NCBI RefSeq assembly: GCF_033001325.1
Contig: NZ_CP133111.1
Span: 1,736,001 to 1,800,000 of the forward strand
Reading direction: 5' to 3'
Length of the DNA: 64,000 nucleotides
From: Rhodopseudomonas sp. BAL398
GTDB taxonomy: Bacteria > Pseudomonadota > Alphaproteobacteria > Rhizobiales > Xanthobacteraceae
Shown here: positions 44,167 through 52,523 of the stretch, one piece after another
Position numbering within the stretch: position 1 is the stretch's first letter
Layout: each line of letters starts with the position of its first letter
The notes under the pieces: generated by a model
The model's database searches: none
What the model was told of the DNA's origin: nothing
Seen by the model: only the letters and a program-made list of their open reading frames with translations
Made by a program: the position numbers and the translations under genes

Positions 44167-44979
44167 CTACTTTCTGGACGCCGCAGGCCGAAGGTCTTCA
44201 CCGCCGATCCAGGGTCGGTGCCCTCCGATCGTGTAGGCGCCATCGACCAGGATGTTTTGCCCCGTGACGAACGATGCGGCGTCCGAGCAAAGGAACACGG
44301 CTACTTCAGCGACCTCGCTTGCCTCGCCGAGCCTCCGCGCGGGCGTATGGTCGGTGATGGGGCGCTGTGTGATCTCGTCCATGAAGCGCCGCGTCATCGC
44401 GGTTTCAATCACGCCAGGATTGACATTGTTGACGCGTATGCCCTCGCTTGCTGTCTCTACGGCGAGTGCTCGCGCCATGCTGTCGAGAGCCGCCTTGCTG
44501 GCGGAATAAATCGACGATCCCGGGAGCGCGCCGTGGGCAAGCCAGGATGAGGTATTGACGATTGCACCACCGTGCCCCTGCCGCTGCATTTGCACGATCT
44601 CCGCTCGGCAGCACAGCCACACGCCGCGAAGGTTCACGTTCATCGTTGCATCGAAATCTGCCGGGCTGAGTTGGCCAACCGGACCCCACGCACCTTCCGT
44701 GCCCGCATTGTTAAATGCTGCGTCCAGTTGACCGAAGTGGGCAACCGTCCGATCGATGAGCGCGGCGACCTGATCCGGGTCCGATACATCCGTAGGCACT
44801 GCCAGCGCCGAGCCACCGAGCGTCTCGATCTCGGCGGCCACAGAGGCCAGCTCTTCCGGACGGCGGCCAGCGATGGCGACCTTGGCACCGCGACGAGCAA
44901 AGAGGTGGGCAGCCGCGCGACCGATGCCGCTGCCGCCGCCCGTGACAAGGGCGACCTTGCCAGCAAAATCCTGAGCCAT
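44167..44979 (-). CDS. SDR-family oxidoreductase, 270 aa
   Basis: TGGGSGIG at about 13-20, FNNAGTEGAWGP near 89, Y158 and K162 (SIYSASKAAL), PGVIETAMTR and a C-terminal extension of about 20 residues after the usual LVDGAYTIGG. GGAGACAAAAA precedes the ATG at 44979. It is the first gene of the second leftward module, divergent from LysR 3, and it is related to the SDR at 37588-38358. Confidence 0.9.
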   Translation of the reverse strand: MAQDFAGKVALVTGGGSGIGRAAAHLFARRGAKVAIAGRRPEELASVAAEIETLGGSALAVPTDVSDPDQVAALIDRTVAHFGQLDAAFNNAGTEGAWGPVGQLSPADFDATMNVNLRGVWLCCRAEIVQMQRQGHGGAIVNTSSWLAHGALPGSSIYSASKAALDSMARALAVETASEGIRVNNVNPGVIETAMTRRFMDEITQRPITDHTPARRLGEASEVAEVAVFLCSDAASFVTGQNILVDGAYTIGGHRPWIGGEDLRPAASRK

Positions 44980-45156
44980 TTTTTGTCTCCTTTTTCGCAT
45001 GCCTCCTGACGCGAGGCCGTCACCCATCCGGCGACGCTAGTCCCGATGAACGACTGATCGGAGGGGCATCATGCGATACGGCTCACAATTACGGCTCGCT
45101 CCCCTTGATGACAAAAGGTGATTTCAGTATGCGGTGATGAATGGAATAGGATAATC

Positions 45157-46047
45157 ATGGCCCCACCCACGCTCCCGCATCTCGTCACCTTTCTCGCCGT
45201 TGCTAGGCTGCTGAGCTTTCAGAAGGCATCCAGCGAGTTGAACCTTTCGACCTCCGCCGTGAGCCATGCCATCCGGACCCTCGAAGAACGGCTTGGGGTG
45301 AGCCTGTTCAATCGGACGACCCGCAGCGTTGCCTTGACTGAGGCGGGCGAGCATCTTCTCGGTCGCCTCGAACCTCTGCTCAACGATGTGGGCGGTGTGG
45401 TGGACGAGATGAATCTGTTTCGAGACCGCCCCTCAGGTCGCTTGCGAATCAATACGTCGCGCTATGCGGCCCACCTCGTCGTCGTACCCCTGATGGCACG
45501 CTTTCTTGCGGCATTTCCCGACATCACGCTCGACATCGTGGACGACAATGGAATCGTCGACATTGTCGGCGCTGGCTTCGACGCTGGAATCCGCTTTCTG
45601 GAAAGCGTTCCGGAAGACATGGTCGTTGTTCCACTTGGCAGAGATTGCCGCTTCGCGGCGGTCGCCACCCCAGCCTGGTTCGAAGCCAACGGACCAGTGC
45701 TACACCCCAACGACCTGCTTCCCCATGAATGCGTTCGCTACCGCTTTCCGAGCGGCCGCATTTTCCGGTGGGAGTTCGAAAAGGACGGGCAGCGCATCGA
45801 TCTCGACGTCAAGGGTCGCGTGTCGGTAGGCGATCAGGATCTCGCTCTCGCCGCCGCGATCGACGGCATCGGGCCGGCATTCATTTTTGAGGACGTTGCG
45901 CGGGATGCGATTGCGTCAGGCCAATTGGTCCGCGTGCTGGACGACTGGTGCCCACGATTTGCAGGACCCGTACTCTACTATCCGCAGCAGCGCCGCGTTT
46001 CTTCGGCACTGCGGACCTTCATCGATATGGCGCTTGGTCACGGGTGA
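45157..46047 (+). CDS. LysR-family regulator 3, 296 aa
   Basis: HTH LPHLVTFLAVARLLSFQKAS, then LSTSAVSHAIRTLEERLGVS; effector domain ends QRRVSSALRTFIDMALG. The ATG at 45157 follows AGGATAATC; the start at 45118 is less likely. It is divergent from the SDR at 44979 across 177 bp and is the probable regulator of that seven-gene module. It is a close paralog of LysR 2. Confidence 0.9.
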   Translation: MAPPTLPHLVTFLAVARLLSFQKASSELNLSTSAVSHAIRTLEERLGVSLFNRTTRSVALTEAGEHLLGRLEPLLNDVGGVVDEMNLFRDRPSGRLRINTSRYAAHLVVVPLMARFLAAFPDITLDIVDDNGIVDIVGAGFDAGIRFLESVPEDMVVVPLGRDCRFAAVATPAWFEANGPVLHPNDLLPHECVRYRFPSGRIFRWEFEKDGQRIDLDVKGRVSVGDQDLALAAAIDGIGPAFIFEDVARDAIASGQLVRVLDDWCPRFAGPVLYYPQQRRVSSALRTFIDMALGHG

Positions 46048-46324
46048 TCGGGAAAGTCACCGCTGAAGTTCGCCGCTGACAGGCTCGCGACAATGTCGGG
46101 CCGAGGTGCCAGTTCGCACGCGAAAGCGCCCTTTCTTAAAAGTGACATTATCCGATCTGCCTCAACACCTCGTCCTGTTCTTTCCTTTTGATCCAAGCCT
46201 GACGCCGCCTCATAAGTTAATCGGACCACAGAAACGCGAGGAAACTAACCGCGCGCGCGACTACACGCGAGGTCTGCATGACTAAGTAAAATCGGTCCGT
46301 GAAGGATGGGAGAAGGAGGAAGTA

Positions 46325-47059
46325 TTGGCAGATCAACGAGTAGCAATCATTACAGGAGCATCTCGCGGAATTGGTGCGGCGGTTGCCGAACGTCTTGCCA
46401 AGGATGGCTTCACTGTCGCCATCAACTATGCTGGCAGCGCTCCAGAGGCCGAGGCGCTCGCGGGCAAGATAGTCAGCACTGGCGGCAAGGCGCTCACGGT
46501 GCAGGCAGACGTCAGTGATCCAAAGGCTGTTCTGCGGATGTGGGACAAGGTCGAAAGCGATGTGGGCGGCGTCGATGTACTGGTGAACAATGCCGGCATC
46601 ATGAAGCTGGCGAAGATCGCCGAGGGCGACGACGCGCTGATCGACAGCCAGATCGCCATCAACCTGAAGGGCAGCCTCTACACCATGCGCGAGGCAGCCA
46701 AGCGGCTTCGTGACGGCGGCCGGATCATCAACTTCTCGACCAGCGTGGTCGGCCTCAAGCTTGAGACCTATGGCGTCTATGCCGCCACCAAGGCTGCGAT
46801 CGAATTGCTGACCGGCGTCCTCTCCAAGGAGCTGCGTGGCCGCAGCATCACCGTCAACGCCGTGGCGCCGGGACCGACGGCCACCGCGCTGTTCCTCAAT
46901 GGAAAGTCGCCCGAACTCATCGATCGCATGTCGAAGATGAACCCGCTGGAGCGGCTCGGCACGCCCGAGGACATCGCCAACGCTGTGGCGTTCCTGGCCG
47001 GTCCCGACGGCGGCTGGATCAATGGCCAGGTGCTGCGCGCCAACGGCGGCATGGTCTGA
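46325..47059 (+). CDS. SDR-family oxidoreductase A, copy 1, 244 aa
   Basis: Start codon TTG at 46325 with GAAGGAGGAAGTA before it; the next in-frame Met lies far inside, so TTG is needed. TGASRGIGAAVAERLAKDGF near 10, VLVNNAGIMKLAKI near 86, Y152 and K156 (VYAATKAAI), GGWINGQVLRANGGMV at the end. From residue 81 on, only two residues differ from the copy at 61707-62444, whereas the first 80 differ at many positions. A 277-bp gap before it holds no recognised gene. It begins a rightward eight-gene run to 52466. Confidence 0.9.
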   Translation: MADQRVAIITGASRGIGAAVAERLAKDGFTVAINYAGSAPEAEALAGKIVSTGGKALTVQADVSDPKAVLRMWDKVESDVGGVDVLVNNAGIMKLAKIAEGDDALIDSQIAINLKGSLYTMREAAKRLRDGGRIINFSTSVVGLKLETYGVYAATKAAIELLTGVLSKELRGRSITVNAVAPGPTATALFLNGKSPELIDRMSKMNPLERLGTPEDIANAVAFLAGPDGGWINGQVLRANGGMV

Positions 47060-47985
47060 ACCGCAGACAGACGACGTCAACTCTCTCTTTGGGAAGGATC
47101 GCGGTTCATGAGCAACAAAATCATCCTCGTCACGGGTTCGTCGAGCGGCTTCGGCCGGCTGACCGCCGAAGCCCTGGGCCGCGCCGGCCACACCGTCTAC
47201 GCCTCGATGCGCGACGTCGCCGGTCGCAACGCCAACAACGCCGCCGAACTGTCGGCCATCGCCGGCAGCGACATCCGCCCGATCGAACTCGACGTGCAGG
47301 CCGAACCATCGGTCAACGCCGCGATCGAGAAGATCATCGCCGAGAGCGGCCAGATCGATGTCGTCGTCCACAATGCCGGTCACATGATGTTCGGCCCCGC
47401 CGAGGCCTTCACGCCCGAGCAGTTCGCGCAGCAATACGACGTCAACGTGCTCGGCACCCAGCGGGTCAACCGCGCGGCGCTGCCCCACATGCGCGGCCGC
47501 CGCGAAGGCCTGCTGGTCTGGGTTTCCAGCTCCAGCTCGGCCGGCGGCACGCCGCCCTATCTGTCGCCCTATTTCGCGGCCAAGGCGGCGATGGACTCGC
47601 TCGCGGTCCTCTACGCCCGCGAACTTGCCCGCTGGGGCATCGAGACGACGATCGTCGTCCCCGGCGCCTTCACCAAGGGCACGAACCACTTTCCGAACTC
47701 CGGCCGCCCCGCCGACCAGGCGCGTCTCGCCGAGTATGAAGCCGGCCCCTATGCCGGGTTCGGCGAGCAGGTCCAGAAGGCCTTCGCCGAGATCGTTCCC
47801 GACGACGCCGATCCGGCGCCGGTCGCCGAGATGATCGCCGAGGTCGTCGACATGCCGTTCGGCGAGCGCCCGTTCCGGATCCACTACGATCCGACCGAGG
47901 ACGGTGCGAGCGTCGGCTTTGCGGTCCTCGACCGCCTGCGCGCCGAGATGCTCCACCGCGTCGGTCTGTCCGACCTGCTGAAGCC
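46565..47985 (+). repeat. Inverted duplication, copy 1 (SDR A 3' part + SDR B)
   Basis: Matches 60763-62201 on the opposite strand. SDR B is nearly identical at DNA level. SDR A matches closely from the GGCGGCGTCGATG at 46565 but not before it. The spacer between the two genes is different (48 bp here, 66 bp in copy 2). Confidence 0.85.
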
Positions 47986-48007
47986 GCACGCAGCACGCCA
48001 CGACTGA
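47108..48007 (+). CDS. SDR-family oxidoreductase B, copy 1, 299 aa
   Basis: VTGSSSGFGRLTAEALGRAG near 8, VVVHNAGHMMFGPAEAFTPE near 85, a serine run VSSSSSAGG, and Y155-x-x-x-K159 (PYFAAK). The length and HNAGH variant fit the group of SDRs that act without strict NNAG. GGGAAGGATC precedes the ATG at 47108. Copy 2 (60747-61640) differs by only two internal residues apart from the third codon region and the C-terminal tail (KPHAARHD here). Confidence 0.9.
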   Translation: MSNKIILVTGSSSGFGRLTAEALGRAGHTVYASMRDVAGRNANNAAELSAIAGSDIRPIELDVQAEPSVNAAIEKIIAESGQIDVVVHNAGHMMFGPAEAFTPEQFAQQYDVNVLGTQRVNRAALPHMRGRREGLLVWVSSSSSAGGTPPYLSPYFAAKAAMDSLAVLYARELARWGIETTIVVPGAFTKGTNHFPNSGRPADQARLAEYEAGPYAGFGEQVQKAFAEIVPDDADPAPVAEMIAEVVDMPFGERPFRIHYDPTEDGASVGFAVLDRLRAEMLHRVGLSDLLKPHAARHD

Positions 48008-48059
48008 GGGGCACCACAGCGAATGGGCCGCCCTCAGCGCCCCTCCCGCTTCATTTTCC

Positions 48060-48096
48060 AAAAACAGAAAACGATTTGCCAATGGCTTCTGTTTTT
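48060..48096 (+). terminator. Possible AT-rich terminator after SDR B copy 1
   Basis: AAAAACAGAA (48060-48069) pairs exactly with TTCTGTTTTT (48087-48096), with a nested GCC-AAT-GGC in the loop and T residues to 48098. The stem is weak in GC, so it may be only partly active and could work in both directions. Confidence 0.35.
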
Positions 48097-48174
48097 TTCC
48101 GGATGTGGAGGAGCCAAATTCTGATCAACACGAGCGCCAGATGGTGATCGTCACAACCAAGAAGGAGAAATCCC

Positions 48175-48981
48175 ATGAGCAAGCAGCAGCACGAAGAAGT
48201 CGCCAGAACCTGGTTCGCGGCCTTGGGTAAGGGCGATACCGAGACGATGTCGAAGATCAGCACGGACGACCTGACCTGGTGGATCGTGCCCGGCAACAAG
48301 TTTTCCGGCACACATACGAAGGCGCAGTTTCTCGGCAATCTCGCTATGCTGTTCGAGAACGCCGCCGGTCCCCTGACGCTCGAATTCCGGGAGATCACCG
48401 GCGAGGACGACCGGCTGTCGATCGTCGCGAAGGGCGACCTGCCGATGAAGGACGGCCGCCGCTACCAGAGCAACTATCATTTCCTACTGCACTTCCGCGA
48501 CGGCAAGCTCGCGAGCGGCAAGGAGTTTCTGGACACGCTGCATGTCAATGAGATCTTCGGGGCACCCGAAGACGGCAACGCGAATGTCGCAATCCTAACC
48601 CGCTATCTCGACGCCCTTCATCATGGCGACAAGGACACCATGGCGAGCATGCTGGCCGAGGACGCCCGCTACTGGATTCTGCCGGGCACGATGTTCTCCG
48701 GAACCTACGACAAGCCAAACTTCCTCACACTGGTGGACAAGCTCGTCGAAGCCCAGTCCGCTCCGCTGGAACTCCAGATTGACGAGGTGACGGCGCAGGG
48801 CGACCGCGTGGCGATCGTCGTACGCGGACACATGCCCCTCAAGGCCGGCGGCAGCTACGACAACATCTACCATTGGCTGTTCACCTTCCGGGACGGCTTA
48901 ATCGTCGATGTGAAGGAGTTCTTCGACACCATGGCCGTCCGTAAGGCCTTCGGCGCTCCGGAAGAGATCGCGGCGGCGTAA
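48175..48981 (+). CDS. Tandem NTF2/SnoaL-like protein, 268 aa
   Basis: Two homologous halves of about 130 residues each: FAALGKGDTETMSKISTDDL, WIVPGNKFSGTHTKAQFL and FRDGKLASGKEFLDTLHVNE in the first; LDALHHGDKDTMASMLAEDA, WILPGTMFSGTYDKPNFL and FRDGLIVDVKEFFDTMAVRK in the second. Both end near FGAPE. This is an internal tandem duplication of a SnoaL-like domain, which usually works as a homodimer, so the protein may be a covalent pseudo-dimer. AAGGAGAAATCCC precedes the ATG. Enzymatic role unknown. Confidence 0.8.
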   Translation: MSKQQHEEVARTWFAALGKGDTETMSKISTDDLTWWIVPGNKFSGTHTKAQFLGNLAMLFENAAGPLTLEFREITGEDDRLSIVAKGDLPMKDGRRYQSNYHFLLHFRDGKLASGKEFLDTLHVNEIFGAPEDGNANVAILTRYLDALHHGDKDTMASMLAEDARYWILPGTMFSGTYDKPNFLTLVDKLVEAQSAPLELQIDEVTAQGDRVAIVVRGHMPLKAGGSYDNIYHWLFTFRDGLIVDVKEFFDTMAVRKAFGAPEEIAAA

Positions 48982-49109
48982 GGACCGCTGGGTGGCCTGA
49001 GACGGTCCGAGGTCCTTCCTCGAGTTGCTCGACCCCCGACAGGCCATCCTCACACCACTTTGAATCATCGACGCGGAACAACGATGTCGCCCGTCCAATG
49101 GAGGCAATG

Positions 49110-50168
49110 ATGAAATACAAAACTCTTGGAAATACTGGCCTGCTGGTTTCGCAGCTTTGCCTTGGCACCATGACGTTCAGCGGCGGCAACGGCGTCTACA
49201 AGCTTATCGGCAGCGTCAATCAGGCTGGCGCCGACGAGCTGGTGAAGGCGAGCATCGACGCCGGCATCAATTTCTTCGACACCGCGGATGTATACTCGGA
49301 TGGTGAGAGCGAAGAGACGCTCGGCCAATCTTTTCGCAACCTCGGGATTGCGCGAAAGGACTTCGTTCTGGCGACGAAGGCGTACAGCCGCATGGGCCAA
49401 GGGCGCAACGACGTCGGCGCCTCACGCGGCCACATCATGGACGCGATCGACGCCAGCTTGCGACGCCTTCAGACCGATCACATCGACCTCTACCAAATCC
49501 ATGCGACGGACACGCTGACACCGACCGAAGAGACGCTGCGTGCGCTCGACGACCTCGTCCGTCAGGGCAAGGTTCGCTACATCGGCGTTTCCAACTGGCA
49601 GGCTTGGCGCATCGCGACTGCGCTTGGAATTTCGGCGCGCCTCAATCTGGCTCGCTTCGAGACCCTGCAGGCCTACTATTCGATAGCCGGGCGTGACCTC
49701 GAACGAGAACTCGGCCCGCTCCTCGACGCGGAAAAGATGGGCCTGCTCGTTTGGAGCCCGCTCGCTGGCGGACTCCTATCGGGCAAGTTCAGCCGCGACA
49801 ACCAGTCGCCCGAGGACTCTCGTCGCTCTGAATTCGACTTCCCGATCGTCGACAAGGAGCGCGCGTGGAACGTCATCGACGTGCTGCGCCCGATCGCCGA
49901 TGCGCACGGCTGCAGTCCGGCACGGATCGCACTCGCCTGGCTACTATCGAGGCCGGTTGTGACGTCTGTCATCGTCGGCGCGAAGCGGCTGAGCCAACTC
50001 GAGGACAATATCGCGGCGGTCGACATCACGCTGAGCGAGGAAGAGATCAGCAAGCTCGACGCAGTCAGCGAACTGCCCCCGGAATATCCCGGCTGGATGC
50101 TAGCTGCGCAAGGCGCGGACCGTCTGGCTCCTGTTGACCTATGGGCCGACAAGACCGCGTCCGCGTGA
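49110..50168 (+). CDS. Aldo/keto reductase, 352 aa
   Basis: D57 and Y62 (FFDTADVYSDG), K90 (LATKAYS) and H131 (YQIHATD) are the catalytic set. TLGNTGLLVSQLCLGTMTF and the C-terminal VIVGAKRLSQLEDNIAAVDI are typical of the YajO/AKR12-like group. The ATG at 49110 is preferred because GGAGG at 49100-49104 is then 5-6 bp away; 49107 and 49098 are also open. Same strand as the neighbouring SDR, YciI and hydrolase genes. Confidence 0.85.
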   Translation: MKYKTLGNTGLLVSQLCLGTMTFSGGNGVYKLIGSVNQAGADELVKASIDAGINFFDTADVYSDGESEETLGQSFRNLGIARKDFVLATKAYSRMGQGRNDVGASRGHIMDAIDASLRRLQTDHIDLYQIHATDTLTPTEETLRALDDLVRQGKVRYIGVSNWQAWRIATALGISARLNLARFETLQAYYSIAGRDLERELGPLLDAEKMGLLVWSPLAGGLLSGKFSRDNQSPEDSRRSEFDFPIVDKERAWNVIDVLRPIADAHGCSPARIALAWLLSRPVVTSVIVGAKRLSQLEDNIAAVDITLSEEEISKLDAVSELPPEYPGWMLAAQGADRLAPVDLWADKTASA

Positions 50169-50219
50169 CCATGTGCCCGGACGCCAAACGCGGCCGGGCC
50201 ACTCGCCAGTGAGGGTGTC

Positions 50220-50552
50220 ATGCGCCACTTCCTGCTCTTGTACGAATACGGGTCCGACTTTGAAGTTCGCCGCGCAGAGGTCCGCGAACAGCATCTCTCG
50301 AGAGCCTGGGCCGCGAGCGCTCGTGGCGAACTGATGCTCGCCGGCGCTCTTGCCCCGCCTGTCGACACTGGCGTCCTGCTCTTCAGGGCGGATGACGCGG
50401 CGACCGCCGAGGACTTCGCCCGATCGGACCCCTACGTAACCAACGGCCTGGTGAAGGCGTGGCGTGTGCGGGAATGGATGACCGCGGTTGGCGACGAGGC
50501 GGCATCCCCTGCTGGCAAGCCATCCGATACCAAGGAGAAGGACCATGAGTAA
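50220..50552 (+). CDS. YciI-like (YCII) domain protein, 110 aa
   Basis: MRHFLLLYEYGSDFEVRRAE, LMLAGALAPPVDTGVLLFRA and FARSDPYVTNGLVKAWRVRE are the YCII pattern with the SDPY motif. The fold is ferredoxin-like with a His/Asp pair, and some members act in aromatic or chlorinated-compound breakdown. It overlaps the next SDR gene by 8 bp, so the two are coupled. Confidence 0.85.
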   Translation: MRHFLLLYEYGSDFEVRRAEVREQHLSRAWAASARGELMLAGALAPPVDTGVLLFRADDAATAEDFARSDPYVTNGLVKAWRVREWMTAVGDEAASPAGKPSDTKEKDHE

Positions 50553-51294
50553 TCGACTTGAGGGCAAGATCGCCGTTGTCACCGGCTCGGCCAGAGGCCT
50601 CGGCGCGGCAATCGCGCGCCGTTTCGCTGCCGAAGGCGCGTCAGTGGTCGTCAACTACGCGACCAGCCAAGCACAGGCGGAAAGGGTCGTCGGCGACATC
50701 GTCGATGCCGGCGGCCGTGCCGTCGCCATCAAGGGCGACATGCGTGACCCGGCCGAGGTCGAACATCTCTTCGCGGAAGCCAACCGAGCGTTCGGCCGCA
50801 TCGATATTCTGGTTAACAATGCCGGGCTCTACGATTTCCAACCGCTGGAGAACATCTCGATCGAGTTGTTCCGCAAGCACATGGAGCTGAACGTCTTCGG
50901 CTATCTACTCGCCGTCAAGGAGGTGGTGAAGTACATGCCGGACGGCGGCAGCATCGTGAACATGAGCTCGACGATCACGATGTTCGGCGCGCCGGGCTCC
51001 TCCGTCTATGCGGCGAGCAAAGGGGCGATCGACGGCCTTACCCGGTCACTCTCCAATGAGCTCGCACCGCGCAAGATCCGGGTCAACGCGATCAAGCCGG
51101 GCGTGGTCGATACCGACGGAGTCCAGGCCGGAGGATTTCTCCAGTCCGACTTCGGACCGGCAATCATCTCGCAGACGCCGCTGCGCCGGCTGGGTGTGCC
51201 CGACGATATCACACCCACCGCAGTCTACCTGGCCTCCGATGAATCGAGCTGGACCACGGGCGAATTCTTCGTACTCGCCGGCGGTCATCGCTGA
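50545..51294 (+). CDS. SDR-family oxidoreductase, 249 aa
   Basis: TGSARGLGAAIARRFAAEGA near 14, LVNNAGLYDFQPL near 89, Y155 and K159 (SVYAASKGAI) and PGVVDTDGVQ. It resembles FabG-like 3-oxoacyl reductases, but that name would overstate the evidence. AAGGAGAAGGACC precedes the ATG at 50545, within the end of the YciI gene. The C-terminus VLAGGHR is close to the usual VDGG pattern. Confidence 0.9.
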   Translation: MSNRLEGKIAVVTGSARGLGAAIARRFAAEGASVVVNYATSQAQAERVVGDIVDAGGRAVAIKGDMRDPAEVEHLFAEANRAFGRIDILVNNAGLYDFQPLENISIELFRKHMELNVFGYLLAVKEVVKYMPDGGSIVNMSSTITMFGAPGSSVYAASKGAIDGLTRSLSNELAPRKIRVNAIKPGVVDTDGVQAGGFLQSDFGPAIISQTPLRRLGVPDDITPTAVYLASDESSWTTGEFFVLAGGHR

Positions 51295-51335
51295 TCTGCG
51301 AGCCCCTTCGTCAATCGCGCACGAAAGAAGATGTT

Positions 51336-52013
51336 ATGATCGAACCGACGACTTTGAAGTCGCAGATTGACGGATTTGAGTTCACGGCCCTGCATGCATC
51401 ACCGGGAGCCACCCGCAGAGGAGGCATCATCGTCCTTCAGGAGGTGTTCGGCCTCGACGAAGCTGTCCGGGGGGACGTTGCTCGATGGGCTGGCCTCGGC
51501 TTTGAGGTCATCGCGCCTTCGTTGTTCGATCGGCAGGAGCGCGGATTCGTCGCAAACCACGATGCCGAAGGCTTGAAGATTGGGCTCCGCTACGCGACGG
51601 AAAATGGCGATGACAATCCGATATCCGATGTACAGGCCTGCATTGACGCTCTGAAGCGCAGAGGGCCTGTCTTCCTCGTCGGGTATTGCTATGGCGGCAC
51701 CATTACGTGGCGCGCCGCTGCCCGGACCAAGGGCCTCGCCGCGGCATCAAGCTACTATGGAGCAGGCGTCGCCGCGTCGGCAGAGATGACGCTTTCATGC
51801 CCCATCATCTGCCATTTCGGGGCCAAAGATCCCTACATCTCGGCTGAAGCTAGCGTTATCGCCATTTCTTCCGCACACCCAGACGTGCCCGTCCATGTCT
51901 ACGAGAATTCGGGGCACGGATTCAACAATGAGGGCCCGGACGCCGATCCCGCCGATGTGCGTTTGGCGCGGGAGCGGACGCTGAAATTTTTCGAGGCCAA
52001 CGGGAACGATTGA
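51336..52013 (+). CDS. Dienelactone hydrolase family protein, 225 aa
   Basis: The catalytic triad is C118 (GYCYGG), D165 (FGAKDPYI) and H194 (ENSGHGFNN). VVLQEVFGL-type oxyanion region is at about 33-40 (IIVLQEVFGLDEAVRGD). Dienelactone hydrolases open the lactone ring in chlorocatechol pathways, but many family members act on other esters. The ATG at 51336 has AAGAAGATGTT upstream, a weak site. It lies 41 bp after the SDR gene and before a CMD-type gene, a pairing common in aromatic catabolism. Confidence 0.88.
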   Translation: MIEPTTLKSQIDGFEFTALHASPGATRRGGIIVLQEVFGLDEAVRGDVARWAGLGFEVIAPSLFDRQERGFVANHDAEGLKIGLRYATENGDDNPISDVQACIDALKRRGPVFLVGYCYGGTITWRAAARTKGLAAASSYYGAGVAASAEMTLSCPIICHFGAKDPYISAEASVIAISSAHPDVPVHVYENSGHGFNNEGPDADPADVRLARERTLKFFEANGND

Positions 52014-52115
52014 CGTGGCTCGCGTCGAATTCGCGGGAGCAATACCGACGCCAGCTTCCTGAGCCTTCTTGAAATACCGCAATGGCGGGAGCTTCACGAC
52101 CCAAGGAGAGAACTC

Positions 52116-52466
52116 ATGCATATGCACGATTGGAACACGTACCGGCAGCAGCTCTTCGCAGGCGTCGGCGAGCTGGGCAAGCTGAGCCCGGACACCGTGC
52201 GCGGCTACACGGCCCTCGGTGGCGCCGGTGCAAAGACCGGACACCTCGATCCCAAGACCCGTGAGCTGATCGCGTTGGCCGTCGCCATCTCCTTGCGCTG
52301 CGATGGCTGTATCACCGTGCACAGCGATGCTGCGCGCAAGCTTGGGGTGACCAAGGAGGAGATCGCGGAAGCGCTCGGTGTGGCCGTCAGCGTCAACGCC
52401 GGCGCCGCCATCGTCTATTCCACCCGGACGCTGGATGCCTTTGCGGCGACCCAAGAGGCAGGATAG
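52116..52466 (+). CDS. Carboxymuconolactone decarboxylase/AhpD family protein, 116 aa
   Basis: GHLDPKTRELIALAVAISLR, then CDGCITVHSDAARKLG carries the C62-x-x-C65 pair and His69 of the AhpD-like group. TKEEIAEALGVAVSVNAGAA follows. The CxxC favours a redox (peroxidase-like) role over true decarboxylation. AAGGAGAGAACTC precedes the ATG at 52116. It ends the rightward operon. Confidence 0.88.
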   Translation: MHMHDWNTYRQQLFAGVGELGKLSPDTVRGYTALGGAGAKTGHLDPKTRELIALAVAISLRCDGCITVHSDAARKLGVTKEEIAEALGVAVSVNAGAAIVYSTRTLDAFAATQEAG

Positions 52467-52523
52467 CTGGTCCACGCGGGCCTGACCGAGCACTCAAAAC
52501 TAGGAACGTGTCAGCGCCATCAA

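Noticed and set aside
46038-46229. 63-codon minus-strand frame between LysR 3 and SDR A
   Set aside because: No ribosome site or domain; it overlaps the end of LysR 3.
46217-48082. A 621-codon open frame on the minus strand
   Set aside because: It is antisense to SDR A and SDR B copy 1. It appears because of high third-position GC. A similar one at 60663-61703 (plus strand) is the shadow of copy 2.
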